A stretch of DNA of 49,209 bases from Herpetosiphon llansteffanensis (GCF_003205875.1 NZ_PUBZ01000102.1:1-49209), one strand, 5' to 3'; positions 1-8,732 are shown, counted from the first letter of the stretch. Numbers and translations are program-made. The notes: a model not told the origin generated them from the sequence alone.

Positions 1-69
1 ATAAGTATCGGGGATCGGGGGTTGGGGATTGGGGATCAGAACATTTTGGATGCGTTTCGTGAATGAGCT

Positions 70-118
70 TTAACGCAGAGGCGCAGAGAAACTTTAATTC
101 TCTGCGCCTCTGCGTTAA
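70..118. repeat. 21-bp perfect inverted repeat from the CTCTGCGCCTCTGCG family
   Basis: Arms at 70-90 and 98-118 are exact reverse complements around a 7-base loop. The arm contains CTCTGCGCCTCTGCGTTAA, a word that recurs near 4028-4044 and at 46763-46781. It lies just past the metH stop codon, so the metH transcript would end in a long hairpin, but no U-run follows, and intrinsic termination is uncertain. The flanks (1-35 and 121-165) are low-complexity words of the ggggatcgggg and catccctcaaccctcat kind, also seen in other gaps of this window. No gene is visible in 1-165. Confidence 0.75.
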
Positions 119-165
119 GTGCTGACCCTTTAACTTTTCATCCCTCAACCCTCATACTTCATCCT

Positions 166-3100
166 TTAATTAGCGAGTTCAGCAATATCGCTTGCAGCGC
201 GTTCAGCAACCGAGCCAATTGAAAAGTATTTGGCATCGGGGTGGTGCACGACGATTGCAGCGGTGCTTTGCTCAGGGTCAAGCTGGAAGGCCGAGGTCAA
301 GCTAACGCCAATTTCTTGGGCTGGCAAGACGCTGAACAGCTTGGTATGCTCTTCGAGATCGGGGCAGGCTGGGTAGCCCCACGAGTAGCGTTTGGCCTGA
401 TAGCTTAATCCTAGGCCTTGGCTAATAATTTTGTTAGTAAATTCGGCCACTGCTTCGGCGTAGGTTGTGCTCAAGCCATGGCTAAAGAACGATTCGCTGT
501 AGTCGCTGGCTTTTTGCAAGGTCTCAACGCGCTCGGCTGCGACATGACCCATCGTCACGATTTGTAAGCCAACCACATCGAACTCACCGCTCTCGATTGG
601 CCGGAAATAATCGGCCAGACACAGGCGTTCGCGGCTTGGTTGGCGTGGGAAGGCAAAGCGCGTCAAGACGGTTTTGCGATCTTTGGGATCGTACACGACC
701 AACTCTTCGCCAGCAGCTTGAGCAGGGAAATAGCCATAAACTGCTTGAGGTTGCAACCAGCCGTTGCGCTTGGCATCGTCGATCATGCGGCGCAAGCGCG
801 GCTTGAATTCATCATTAACTACCCGATCGTATTCTGGGCCTTTGAGATTTTTGATGCCCCAACCCAAGCGCCAAAGTGTATTCAAATCGAGATAGGGAGT
901 GACATCATCGAGCCGAATTTTTTTGGCAACTTGCACGCCCCAGAATGGTGGGGTTGGCACAGGATTATCGTTGCGAATTGCTGAACGCACGCCGCTTGGA
1001 TTATCTTTGCCCAGTTTTTCGAGCACAGTGCGACCGCGTTCTGGCGCTTTTAACGATTCGCGGGCTGCTTCTTCCATCACGCTCATATACTCTTCGCGGG
1101 CGGTTGGGTCGGAAAGTTTATCCATCGTTTCGAGGCCTTCGAAGGCATCTTTACAATAGAAAACGCCGCCAGTGTAGGCCACTTCTGGCTCGGGGAAGAG
1201 AATTCGTTGGCCATATTGGCGATTGATCGCCGCGCCACCAACCAGCACTGGAAAGGCTAAATTGCGTTTGTGCAGCTCTTGCACGCACAATGGCATTTGC
1301 TTCGATGTGCTGACCAGCAAGGCCGAAAGCCCGATTGCATCCGCGCCAACTTCGAGCGCTTTTTCGATGATTGTATTGACTGGAACTTGCTTGCCCAAAT
1401 CGTAAACGGTGTAGCCATTATTCGACAAAATGGTGTAGACCAAGTTTTTGCCAATGTCGTGCACATCGCCATAGACTGTGGCGAGTACCACTTTGCCCTT
1501 GGTCGTGCCTTCCAAGCGATCAAGAAATTGTTCGAGGTGGGCAACTGCACGTTTCATCACTTCAGCAGATTGCAACACATAGGGCAAAATCAATTCTCCA
1601 GCGCCGAATTTATCGCCAACTTCTTTCATCGCTGGCAGCATCACGCCATTGAGCACATCGATTGCAGCTTCGCCTTGGGTTTGGCCGCCAGCCTCGCGCC
1701 ATGCCCGCGATTCGTCGATGTCGGCTTCGATGCCATCTTTTTTGCGATGCAGAATCTTCCAGTGAATCCGCTCTTCGGCGTTCATGGTGGCGGTTGGGTC
1801 TGCTTTGGCTTCGCCTGCAACTGCTGAATTGGCCTCGAAATATTGGATGAAGCGGGGCAACGCTTCTTCATCACTGTTGAAAATCACATCTTCGCAGACC
1901 TTACGGGTTTCGGCTGAAATCTCGGCAAATGGCATAACGTGGGCAGGGTTGATAATCGCTGCATCAAGTCCAGCCTTAACTGCGTGATACAAAAAGACCG
2001 AGTTGAGCGCTGAACGAGCGTGCGGCTGAATCCCGAAAGAGAGATTCGAAACGCCTAGCACAGTCATCGCACCGGGAATTTCGGCCTTGATCCGGCGAAT
2101 GCCTTCCAATGTTTCTTTGGCCGATTCGCGCAATTCTGCTTGGCCAGTGGTTAATGGGAAGGTCAGGGCATCAAACAGCCACGCATCATTCTTTACGCCA
2201 TAATCTTGACGACCCAACTCGGCCATACGCTTGGCTATAGCAACTTTGGCTTCAGCAGTATGCGCCATGCCTTCTTCATCAATTGTCAAAGCAACGATTG
2301 CTGCACCATAACGGGCGACCAACGGCATGGTTTTGTCGAATTTCTGTTCGCGCCCGCCTTCGAGCGAAGTTGAGTTGATGATTGCGCGGCCTGGATACAT
2401 TTGTAGGGCTGCGTCAATCACCTCATACTCAGTTGAGTCGATGACCAAGGGCAATTCAACGCCCATAGATAACTTCTTGAGCAACTTTTGCATTTGCTCT
2501 TTTTCATCGGGACGTTCAGTTAGGGCCACATTGACATCGAGCGCATGCGAGCCACTATCGGCCTGTTCGCGGGCAATTTGTAATATCCCATCATAATCAT
2601 CTTTGAGCAACATTTTTTTGACTTTGCGTGAGCCAGTCGAGTTAACCCGCTCGCCGATGATGAATGGGCCTGGATTTTGGTGCAATGGCAGGGCACGCAT
2701 GGCCGATGAAACTTGAGGAACAATTGGCGCTTGATTGGGCTTTGGTGTGTAATCGTTACCAATTGAATCGACCAAGGCGCGGAGGTGAGCCGGCGTTGTG
2801 CCACAACAACCGCCAACGACACGCACGCCCAAATCCTTGACAAACTCGGTTAACGATTTGGCAAAGCCTTCTGGCTCCAAGGGGAACACGGTTTCGCCGT
2901 TGACTTCCATTGGCAAGCCAGCGTTGGGAATACACGAAATTGGCAATTTGGAATTGGCTGCCAGATAGGTAATTGCTGGCCGCATATGCTCAGGGCCAGT
3001 CGAACAATTTAAGCCAATCACATCAACATCGGCCAACGCTTCGAGCGTGACCATCGTTGCTTGAATATCGGTGCCAAGCAACATACGCCCTGAAAGATCC

Positions 3101-3708
3101 AAGAACACTTGGGCTTGAATCGCAATGTCGGGGCGATTGAGTTCAGCCAAACCACGCCGAATGCCGTCGATTGCTGCTTTGACTTCGAGAATATCAACAC
3201 TGGTTTCGACCAAAAGCACATCAACGCCACCTTCGACGAGGGCAATCGTTTGCTCTTTGAAGGTATCCGAAAGTGCATCCCAGGTGATGTTCGAGAGCGT
3301 TGGATCGTCGGAAGAAGGCAAGAAGCCAGTTGGCCCCATCGAGCCAGCGACGAAGCGTTTGCGGCCATCTTGGGCTTGGTAGCGGTCGGCGACGCTGCGA
3401 GCAAGTTGCGCCGCTTTGAAATTTTGCTCGTAGGTTTTATCGGCCAAACCCCATTCATGCAAGCGAATGCGAGTTGATTGGAAGGTATTGGTTTCCAACA
3501 CATCAACGCCAGCTTCCATAAACGAGCTATGAATTTGTTCGATAATGTCGGGGCGCGTCAGGGCGAGATAATCGCGTGCGCCGAAGTACTGTTCGCCGCC
3601 AAAATCCTCAGGCTTGAGATCGTACAAATCCAAGCTAGTACCCATTGCGCCGTCGTAAATCAGAACACGTTTCGCCAATTCGGCGATGTAAGGTTTTATG
3701 CTGGTCAT
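166..3708 (-). CDS. metH: Cobalamin-dependent methionine synthase MetH
   Basis: Transfers a methyl group from 5-methyltetrahydrofolate to homocysteine via methylcobalamin, in the cytoplasm. The full four-module architecture is visible in 1180 residues: homocysteine/zinc module (NCS near residue 235 and GGCCGTTP near 301 supply the three Cys ligands), pterin-binding module (about 345-620), cobalamin cap and Rossmann modules with the DVHDIGKN motif near 748 (His is the lower cobalt ligand), and the C-terminal SAM reactivation domain with GYPACPD. The ATG at 3708 is chosen because AGGGA lies 7 bases before it; a TTG at 3741 would add 11 residues without a ribosome site. A SAM-I riboswitch and terminator lie in the leader. 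Length is normal for the family. Confidence 0.97.
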   Translation of the reverse strand: MTSIKPYIAELAKRVLIYDGAMGTSLDLYDLKPEDFGGEQYFGARDYLALTRPDIIEQIHSSFMEAGVDVLETNTFQSTRIRLHEWGLADKTYEQNFKAAQLARSVADRYQAQDGRKRFVAGSMGPTGFLPSSDDPTLSNITWDALSDTFKEQTIALVEGGVDVLLVETSVDILEVKAAIDGIRRGLAELNRPDIAIQAQVFLDLSGRMLLGTDIQATMVTLEALADVDVIGLNCSTGPEHMRPAITYLAANSKLPISCIPNAGLPMEVNGETVFPLEPEGFAKSLTEFVKDLGVRVVGGCCGTTPAHLRALVDSIGNDYTPKPNQAPIVPQVSSAMRALPLHQNPGPFIIGERVNSTGSRKVKKMLLKDDYDGILQIAREQADSGSHALDVNVALTERPDEKEQMQKLLKKLSMGVELPLVIDSTEYEVIDAALQMYPGRAIINSTSLEGGREQKFDKTMPLVARYGAAIVALTIDEEGMAHTAEAKVAIAKRMAELGRQDYGVKNDAWLFDALTFPLTTGQAELRESAKETLEGIRRIKAEIPGAMTVLGVSNLSFGIQPHARSALNSVFLYHAVKAGLDAAIINPAHVMPFAEISAETRKVCEDVIFNSDEEALPRFIQYFEANSAVAGEAKADPTATMNAEERIHWKILHRKKDGIEADIDESRAWREAGGQTQGEAAIDVLNGVMLPAMKEVGDKFGAGELILPYVLQSAEVMKRAVAHLEQFLDRLEGTTKGKVVLATVYGDVHDIGKNLVYTILSNNGYTVYDLGKQVPVNTIIEKALEVGADAIGLSALLVSTSKQMPLCVQELHKRNLAFPVLVGGAAINRQYGQRILFPEPEVAYTGGVFYCKDAFEGLETMDKLSDPTAREEYMSVMEEAARESLKAPERGRTVLEKLGKDNPSGVRSAIRNDNPVPTPPFWGVQVAKKIRLDDVTPYLDLNTLWRLGWGIKNLKGPEYDRVVNDEFKPRLRRMIDDAKRNGWLQPQAVYGYFPAQAAGEELVVYDPKDRKTVLTRFAFPRQPSRERLCLADYFRPIESGEFDVVGLQIVTMGHVAAERVETLQKASDYSESFFSHGLSTTYAEAVAEFTNKIISQGLGLSYQAKRYSWGYPACPDLEEHTKLFSVLPAQEIGVSLTSAFQLDPEQSTAAIVVHHPDAKYFSIGSVAERAASDIAELAN

Positions 3709-3758
3709 GACGCATTCCCTTTGTATGGATCGCGCTGCCAAAGCGCAGAACCACAGTT

Positions 3759-3786
3759 AAAAAAAACTCCTCGCACACTGGCGAGG
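3759..3786 (-). terminator. Riboswitch-controlled intrinsic terminator before metH
   Basis: On the minus strand, stem CCTCGC/GCGAGG (3786-3781 with 3774-3769) with a 6-base loop is followed by AG and a run of eight U (3766-3759). It sits between the SAM-I aptamer and the metH start, the usual expression platform of a SAM-off transcriptional switch. Confidence 0.85.
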
Positions 3787-3807
3787 GCTTCAATCATTGA
3801 GTTGCCA

Positions 3808-3906
3808 CTCATCTATCAGCGCGATTGCTGCTGGAAGAAGCACCTTTCTCAGTGAGACGGTTGCTGGAGCGTCATCGGGCCAGATCCCTCGGCTCCTCGT
3901 GATGAG
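3808..3906 (-). promoter_or_regulatory. SAM-I (S-box) riboswitch aptamer of metH
   Basis: Read on the minus strand, the P1 helix is CTCATC (3906-3901) with GATGAG (3813-3808). Between them are the conserved S-box core words GAGGGA, TGGCCC, GATGA and GCAACC, then GTGCTTC-N-CCAGCAG for P3/P4. The order and spacing match the SAM-I family. Binding SAM should favour the terminator at 3759-3786 and lower metH expression. Confidence 0.93.
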
Positions 3907-3922
3907 GTATTCAATTAATCGC

Positions 3923-3950
3923 AGTATAGCAAATCTTAGCGAAAAATCAA
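3923..3950 (-). promoter_or_regulatory. Promoter of metH leader
   Basis: Minus strand: -35 TTGATT (3950-3945), 16-base spacer, -10 TATACT (3928-3923). Transcription would begin about ten bases before the SAM-I P1 helix, the expected geometry. Predicted by eye only. Confidence 0.6.
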
Positions 3951-3954
3951 AGGA

Positions 3955-4320
3955 AGCATAGGGATCAGTTGTTAGGGATCGGGGATCGGGACGTTTTCGT
4001 CTTTGCATGCGTTGTGGATTGATTTTCAACGCAGAGGCGCAGAGCGACGATGGCTATAGGCTGTTGGCTATGGGCTATCGGAATGAATAAGCTGGTAAAG
4101 GTGGGCAAACTGCGGCTAAAATAGGGGTCAAGGGCTGGGGATCAGTTAGTTATCCTAGAGCTACGCCCTTCGCGATCTTCGCGTACTTCGCGGTTTCGTC
4201 CTTCGTGACCTTCGTGTGCTTCGTGGTTTCGTCCTTCGTGACCTTCGTGCGCTTCGTGGATCATCATACGTTGCCTTTTGCCTTCATAATTCATCCCTCA
4301 TCCTTCATATTTTTTAATTA
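3955..4320. repeat. Gene-free gap of composite low-complexity repeat words
   Basis: No credible gene. The gap holds ggggatcgggg words (about 3966-3992), one copy of AACGCAGAGGCGCAGAG (4028-4044), a ggctatgggcta word array (about 4051-4079), a 33-bp tandem array (4166-4262), and a tail of the type catccctcatccttcat (about 4288-4312). The same words recur, partly inverted, in the gap at 46.6-47.0 kb and at the left edge of the window. Confidence 0.7.
4166..4262. repeat. 33-bp tandem repeat, three units of CTTCGTG-type words
   Basis: Units begin at 4166, 4199 and 4232. Units two and three are nearly identical and built from TTCGTGACC, TTCGTGTGC and TTCGTGGTTTCG; unit one uses TTCGCG in the same positions. 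Each unit is itself three 9-12-base subrepeats. An inverted relative lies at 46791-46836. It is not CRISPR: there are no unique spacers. Confidence 0.8.
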
Positions 4321-4328
4321 GTGTGATA

Positions 4329-4356
4329 TTGACAAAAAGCAGAATCGCGCTATACT
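4329..4356 (+). promoter_or_regulatory. Promoter of nadD-nadB
   Basis: -35 TTGACA (4329-4334), 16-base spacer, -10 TATACT (4351-4356), 46 bases before the preferred nadD start. A near-consensus housekeeping promoter; predicted by eye. Confidence 0.7.
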
Positions 4357-4401
4357 ACTTTGCACTTGGTGTCATAGTGACTATTAATGGAAGGAATGGC
4401 T

Positions 4402-5010
4402 ATGCAACGGGTTGGGCTTTTGGGCGGAACCTTCGATCCCATTCATCATGCGCATTTAGCAATTGCCGAGGAAGCGCGAGTGGTGTTGGGTTTGAATCGG
4501 GTCGTGTTTATGCCAACGGCCCAGCAGCCTTTGAAGCAACAGCACTATAGCTCAGCCAACCAACGCCTTGCCATGACCGAACTGGCAGTAGCCGATAATC
4601 CCGCCTTTGCAGTTTCCAACATCGAAGTTGAACGTAGCGGCGTTTCCTATACCATCGACACCGTGCATGAATTGAACATTATTGAACCAGCTGTGGAATG
4701 GTGGCTGATTGTTGGCGCTGATAGTTTGGCAACTTTGCCACGCTGGCATGCCGCCAACGAGTTAGTTCAACTAGCCCATTTTGCTATTTTAGAACGGCCT
4801 GGCTTCGAATTGGATTGGCAAGCCTTGCTCGACCAATTTCCCAGCCTTGCCACGCGCAGCATGCGAATTCAAGGCCCACGCATGGATCTTTCGGCGACTG
4901 AATTGCGTAGTCGCTTGCAGGCTGGCTTGCCTGTGCGCTATCTCGTTCCCGATGCCGTTGCCAGCTACATTGCCGAGCAGCGGCTTTACTTTGCCCAACC
5001 TAGCGCTTAA
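4402..5010 (+). CDS. nadD: Nicotinate-nucleotide adenylyltransferase NadD
   Basis: Adenylates nicotinate mononucleotide to deamido-NAD with ATP, the common step of de novo and salvage NAD synthesis. The protein (202 residues) opens with the nucleotidyltransferase motif GGTFDPIHHAHL; VGADSL in the middle and SATELRSRL near the C-terminus (variant of the ISSTxIR signature) complete the family. Three in-frame ATGs lie at 4387, 4396 and 4402; the last is preferred because GGAAGGA ends 6 bases before it and the product then starts right at the first beta strand. First gene of an operon with nadB, 23 bases downstream. Confidence 0.94.
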   Translation: MQRVGLLGGTFDPIHHAHLAIAEEARVVLGLNRVVFMPTAQQPLKQQHYSSANQRLAMTELAVADNPAFAVSNIEVERSGVSYTIDTVHELNIIEPAVEWWLIVGADSLATLPRWHAANELVQLAHFAILERPGFELDWQALLDQFPSLATRSMRIQGPRMDLSATELRSRLQAGLPVRYLVPDAVASYIAEQRLYFAQPSA

Positions 5011-5033
5011 CCACGAAAGGATTTACCCGTTCT

Positions 5034-6557
5034 ATGAACGATTATATTATTGTTGGCTCAGGCATCGCAGGCTTATACACCGCCCAATTGGCAGCTCAAC
5101 ATAATCTCAAAGTTGTTTTAGTAACCAAAGAGGCGGTTGAGGAATGTAATACGCGCTATGCCCAAGGTGGCATTGCCGCCGCAATTGGCGAGCACGATTC
5201 ACCAGAATTGCATATTGAAGATACTTTGGTTGCTGGTGCTGGCATCAGCGATCCTGCCGCCGTGCGGGTGTTGTGCGAAGAAGGCCCAGCTCGTGTGCAT
5301 GAGTTGATCAATTTGGGCGTGCCGTTTGATACCCATAATGGCTCAATTGCCTTAACTCGTGAGGCTGCCCACTCTGAGCGGCGTATTTTGCACGCTGGCG
5401 GAGATGCAACTGGCGCAGCTATCGAAACTACCTTGGCAGGTGTGGTTGCCAATACCAATGTTGATGTGCGAGCTTGGACCTTGGCGACCGAAATTATGTT
5501 GGAAAATGGCCAAGCAGTTGGCGTGCGCACGCTTGATGCGCGGACTGGCGAACGCGGCGAAGTTCGAGCCAAGCGGATTGTGCTGGCAACTGGCGGTGCT
5601 GGTCAGCTTTTCCAAGCCACGACCAACCCAACCGTGGCAACTGGCGACGGCGTAGCCTTGGCCTATCGGGCTGGGGCTGGGGTTTCAAATATGGAATTCT
5701 TCCAGTTTCACCCAACAGCTCTGCGTTTGCCAGGCGCGCCGGGCTTTTTGATTTCTGAGGCTGTGCGTGGCGAAGGTGGCGTTTTGCGCAACGCTGCTGG
5801 CGAACGCTTTATGCTCAAATTACATCCCGACGCAGAATTAGCACCGCGTGATGTGGTAGCGCGGGGCATTGCCGCCGAAATGGTTTCGACCGATGCGGAT
5901 CATGTGTATCTTGATGTGACCCATTTGCCAGCCGATTTGGTGCTGTTGCGCTTCCCCACGATTGCCAAAGTCTGCCGCAGCCATGGCTTAGATATTACCA
6001 AAGAGCCAATTCCGGTTGCGCCTGCTGCTCACTACATGACTGGCGGCGTGGTGACCGATTTGCATGGCCGCACCAGCGTCCCCAATTTATTCGCGGTTGG
6101 CGAAGTTTCGATGACCGGCGTGCATGGCGCGAATCGCTTGGCCTCAAATTCGTTGCTTGAGGTCTTGGTTTGGGCTAAACGAGTGATTGAAGCTCCTGAT
6201 GGCCCAATCGAAGCGCCAACATTTCCTCAAACGACCCAAGCCATCACCATGGCTGCCGAAGCCGATGAAACGCCATTTAGCCGTGCTGCGTTGCAACGCC
6301 TGATGTGGCGTAACGTTGGCATTGTGCGCGAGGCCGATGGTTTGGGGTCTGCGCTACGGCAGTTGGTGGCATGGCGTGATGTCCAAGCCGAGCCAAGCAC
6401 TGTGCGCGAGTATGAAGATGCCAATTTGTTGATTGTGGCAACGCTTTTGACCTACGCTGCCTTGTTGCGTGAGGAAAGCCGTGGTGCACATGCCCGCCGC
6501 GATTTCAGCGAAACCCGCGAGGTGTGGCAACGCTACTTGGTACTAAAACAAGGCTAA
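5034..6557 (+). CDS. nadB: L-aspartate oxidase NadB
   Basis: FAD enzyme that oxidises L-aspartate to iminoaspartate, the first step of de novo NAD synthesis; the product normally goes to quinolinate synthase NadA, which is not in this window. The 507-residue protein has the N-terminal dinucleotide motif GSGIAG, the RYAQGGIAAA segment, FFQFHPTAL in the FAD domain, and the HYMTGGV and GANRLASNSLLE segments of the fumarate reductase/NadB superfamily. The helical C-terminal domain is present. AAGGA lies about 13 bases before the ATG, longer than usual. Cotranscribed with nadD. Confidence 0.96.
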   Translation: MNDYIIVGSGIAGLYTAQLAAQHNLKVVLVTKEAVEECNTRYAQGGIAAAIGEHDSPELHIEDTLVAGAGISDPAAVRVLCEEGPARVHELINLGVPFDTHNGSIALTREAAHSERRILHAGGDATGAAIETTLAGVVANTNVDVRAWTLATEIMLENGQAVGVRTLDARTGERGEVRAKRIVLATGGAGQLFQATTNPTVATGDGVALAYRAGAGVSNMEFFQFHPTALRLPGAPGFLISEAVRGEGGVLRNAAGERFMLKLHPDAELAPRDVVARGIAAEMVSTDADHVYLDVTHLPADLVLLRFPTIAKVCRSHGLDITKEPIPVAPAAHYMTGGVVTDLHGRTSVPNLFAVGEVSMTGVHGANRLASNSLLEVLVWAKRVIEAPDGPIEAPTFPQTTQAITMAAEADETPFSRAALQRLMWRNVGIVREADGLGSALRQLVAWRDVQAEPSTVREYEDANLLIVATLLTYAALLREESRGAHARRDFSETREVWQRYLVLKQG

Positions 6558-6567
6558 TTGGGGATTG

Positions 6568-6613
6568 ATCAAGCGTAGATATTGATCATTGAACTTAAAT
6601 ATCTACGCTTGAT
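6568..6613. terminator. 16-bp perfect hairpin between nadB and the DUF3226 gene
   Basis: Arms 6568-6583 and 6598-6613 are exact reverse complements (core AAGCGTAGATATT) around a 14-base loop. The hairpin ends at the last base of the stop codon of the minus-strand gene and begins 11 bases after the nadB stop, so it probably ends both converging transcripts. The U-tracts on either side are poor. Confidence 0.75.
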
Positions 6614-7398
6614 TATTCGACTGCTAAGTTTAATAAATTAGCCAAAAATAGCCGAATTGCTTGAATTTCTGGAAGATTTTGCGTTTTTTCACTAATCCAA
6701 CTATTATCACTTAACGATACTTGGATCGTTTTACTTGGACGCAAAACGTTCACAATACTGCCTACGATTGCTTTATTTTTGCCAGCAGGTTTTTTGAAAT
6801 ATTTTTTATCAGACGCGACAAATTCTGCTGAATCTAAATTAACTTCATTGATAAACTTCTCTGCTCCTGTATAAAGCGACGGATATACCTGTCGAGCACA
6901 TTCAAGCAAAATGGTTTCTAAAGTACCTTGATGTTGATTATTTGGTAAAATATAGCAACCAATTTTTGGTGTGCTTTGACTTATTTCATGCATTGATTTG
7001 GGAGGATCAATCTTTTTGATTTTGAGTAAGTTAGAAATTTCGCTAAAACGTTCACTTGGGGTTTTATCATAATCACAATCGAGAATAATTCCGATACTTG
7101 CTAAGATTGCCGTATCAATTAGCGATAGACTTTCTTCAATCGTGTTTACAATACCAGAATCACCTTGAGCGCTTTGAATCGCAAGGCTATACCCTTCTTT
7201 TTGTAAAAAATAGGGTACTGGAACACGGCGTAGTAAGTCATCATTATATGGAAATTTAGTTGGCACTAATTTATGCCAATATGGATCAAGATCAGGATAT
7301 TTTTTAATTTTCTGAAAATTATAAAAATATTCGAGTATTTTAACAATAAATTCAGTATCATGTGGCCCTTCAACCACAACATAATCAAATTGAGTCAT
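6613..7398 (-). CDS. DUF3226/TOPRIM-like protein, partner of the AAA ATPase
   Basis: 261 residues. The start VVVEGPHD (Glu10-Gly11) and the later strand GIILDCDYD (Asp107, Asp109, Asp111) form the pattern of TOPRIM-fold nucleases and of DUF3226: a first acidic residue after a beta strand, then a DxD. A PNNQHQGTLE segment near 163 resembles the P-(D/N)-N-x-x-G-x-L-E motif of DUF3226. The start codon overlaps the ATPase stop by one base (TAATG), so the two are translationally coupled. By analogy with OLD, Gabija, PARIS and AbiL-type pairs it may be the nuclease or effector arm of a phage-defence system. The gene is clearly more AT-rich than nadB beside it. Family call by recollection; function inferred. 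Confidence 0.68.
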   Translation of the reverse strand: MTQFDYVVVEGPHDTEFIVKILEYFYNFQKIKKYPDLDPYWHKLVPTKFPYNDDLLRRVPVPYFLQKEGYSLAIQSAQGDSGIVNTIEESLSLIDTAILASIGIILDCDYDKTPSERFSEISNLLKIKKIDPPKSMHEISQSTPKIGCYILPNNQHQGTLETILLECARQVYPSLYTGAEKFINEVNLDSAEFVASDKKYFKKPAGKNKAIVGSIVNVLRPSKTIQVSLSDNSWISEKTQNLPEIQAIRLFLANLLNLAVE

Positions 7399-8522
7399 TA
7401 GCGTACATCCAATCCACGTTCATAACGTAAACGCTGGAGTAAATCGCCATTATAGCGTTTAACTATAGTTTGATGATCTTTTGTATCGAGATGATACGCA
7501 CTAATTGCAGAAAGATCTGATTGATTAGCACTAATCAAGGCATCAACTGCTTCTAAGCTATGGGTTGTAACAAAAAGTTGAACATCGTATTTTTTGCATA
7601 AACTGACTACTTTCGTGAAAATAGAGCCAAGTACTGACTGATGAATAGCCGTTTCTAATTCATCAATCAGTAGTACTCCGCCTTTGACTGATTGGATTGC
7701 TAAGGCAATAGTCAAAATACGGCGTAATCCATCACCAAACGTATTAATTGGTGCTAGCCCAATTTTTTTATGCTCAACATAAAATTTTGCAGCTGAATTA
7801 GCCAATTGTAAAATTTCAATATTTTTGATATTAGGCTCAATTGCGTGCAAAATATCAATAAGTTCATTCCGGTTATTTTCAACAACAATTTCGGAAAAGG
7901 TATTTTTTTGTGTTTCTTCAAACCAATGACTAATTGGTGAAATAAAGTAGCTTGAAAGTAATGTTTGGATTGGTTTTAGGCTACGATAACGAAAAGGTTC
8001 ATTTTCCCAAATTTGAAATTTAGTATGAATTGGATTATACGGACTACCGCTAAATAGTGAATGTTGATTTGTATATTGATTGGCTTCAATCAATATATCA
8101 GCGCCTTTTTGCTCATAAATATCATTTGAATTTGATTCTTGATCAATCATTTTTTGATTGTAGCCGATAAACTCTTTGAAATTTGCATTTATATGATGAA
8201 TATTAAATTGACCTTGACTAGATAAAGCAATTGAGCCTTCATAAAATTGATTTGAATCGATTTTTGTCTGTGGAAATAGCCATTTTATTGATTCTAAAAT
8301 AGTTTCGCGCGCAAGAGAATTACCACGACCATCACGGCGTTGCGCTACCCGAATCCATTCAATTGGATTATTAGCTTGGCAGTAAACTGCTAATGCTTCT
8401 AAAATACTTGTTTTTCCACTATTATTCATACCAACAAGCAAGTTAACCTGACCTAATCCTTGAAGAGTTAGCTCACGTATGCCTCTAAAGGTATGAATAG
8501 TGAATTGATCGAAATGTTGCAT
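7398..8522 (-). CDS. OLD/AAA15-family ATPase of a two-gene candidate defence module
   Basis: 374 residues, an SMC/ABC-like ATPase. Visible motifs: Walker A GMNNSGKTS at 31-39, an ABC-type signature FGDGLRRILTIALAI at 262-276, Walker B GGVLLIDELETAIH at 281-294, and the H-loop VTTHSLEA at 318-325. There is no fused TOPRIM domain; the TOPRIM-like function is encoded by the overlapping downstream gene. ATG 8522 is chosen because AAGGG stands 8 bases upstream; a longer reading to 8576 has no support. AT-rich, with codon use unlike nadB or the CPBP gene, suggesting horizontal transfer. Housekeeping repair (a RecF-like role) is the alternative, but the neighbour and composition favour defence. Confidence 0.85.
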   Translation of the reverse strand: MQHFDQFTIHTFRGIRELTLQGLGQVNLLVGMNNSGKTSILEALAVYCQANNPIEWIRVAQRRDGRGNSLARETILESIKWLFPQTKIDSNQFYEGSIALSSQGQFNIHHINANFKEFIGYNQKMIDQESNSNDIYEQKGADILIEANQYTNQHSLFSGSPYNPIHTKFQIWENEPFRYRSLKPIQTLLSSYFISPISHWFEETQKNTFSEIVVENNRNELIDILHAIEPNIKNIEILQLANSAAKFYVEHKKIGLAPINTFGDGLRRILTIALAIQSVKGGVLLIDELETAIHQSVLGSIFTKVVSLCKKYDVQLFVTTHSLEAVDALISANQSDLSAISAYHLDTKDHQTIVKRYNGDLLQRLRYERGLDVR

Positions 8523-8732
8523 ACGACACACCCTTACTATGCTTATGCTTATTAGTGGTATTGTGCTTAAATTCAAAGTTATTGTACAGAATAGACTATA
8601 CAGTAATTTTGGTCAACTCTTGTTGCAATCATTGCCATCAATGTTCATCTTTTGTGCGCAGATTGGTGCTTGGTTTTAGCCTCAACATCGCAGATGATGA
8701 GCGTTTGATGCGGTAAAAAAAGGATGTGGCCA

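Noticed and set aside
1270-1827. 185-codon frame antisense to metH
   Set aside because: Shadow of the cobalamin domain region of metH.
3790-4029. 79-codon open frame on the minus strand
   Set aside because: It lies over the metH promoter and SAM-I riboswitch; conserved RNA structure explains the sequence.
4166-4262. Possible CRISPR array
   Set aside because: Tandem units directly adjoin with no unique spacers, and no cas gene is present.
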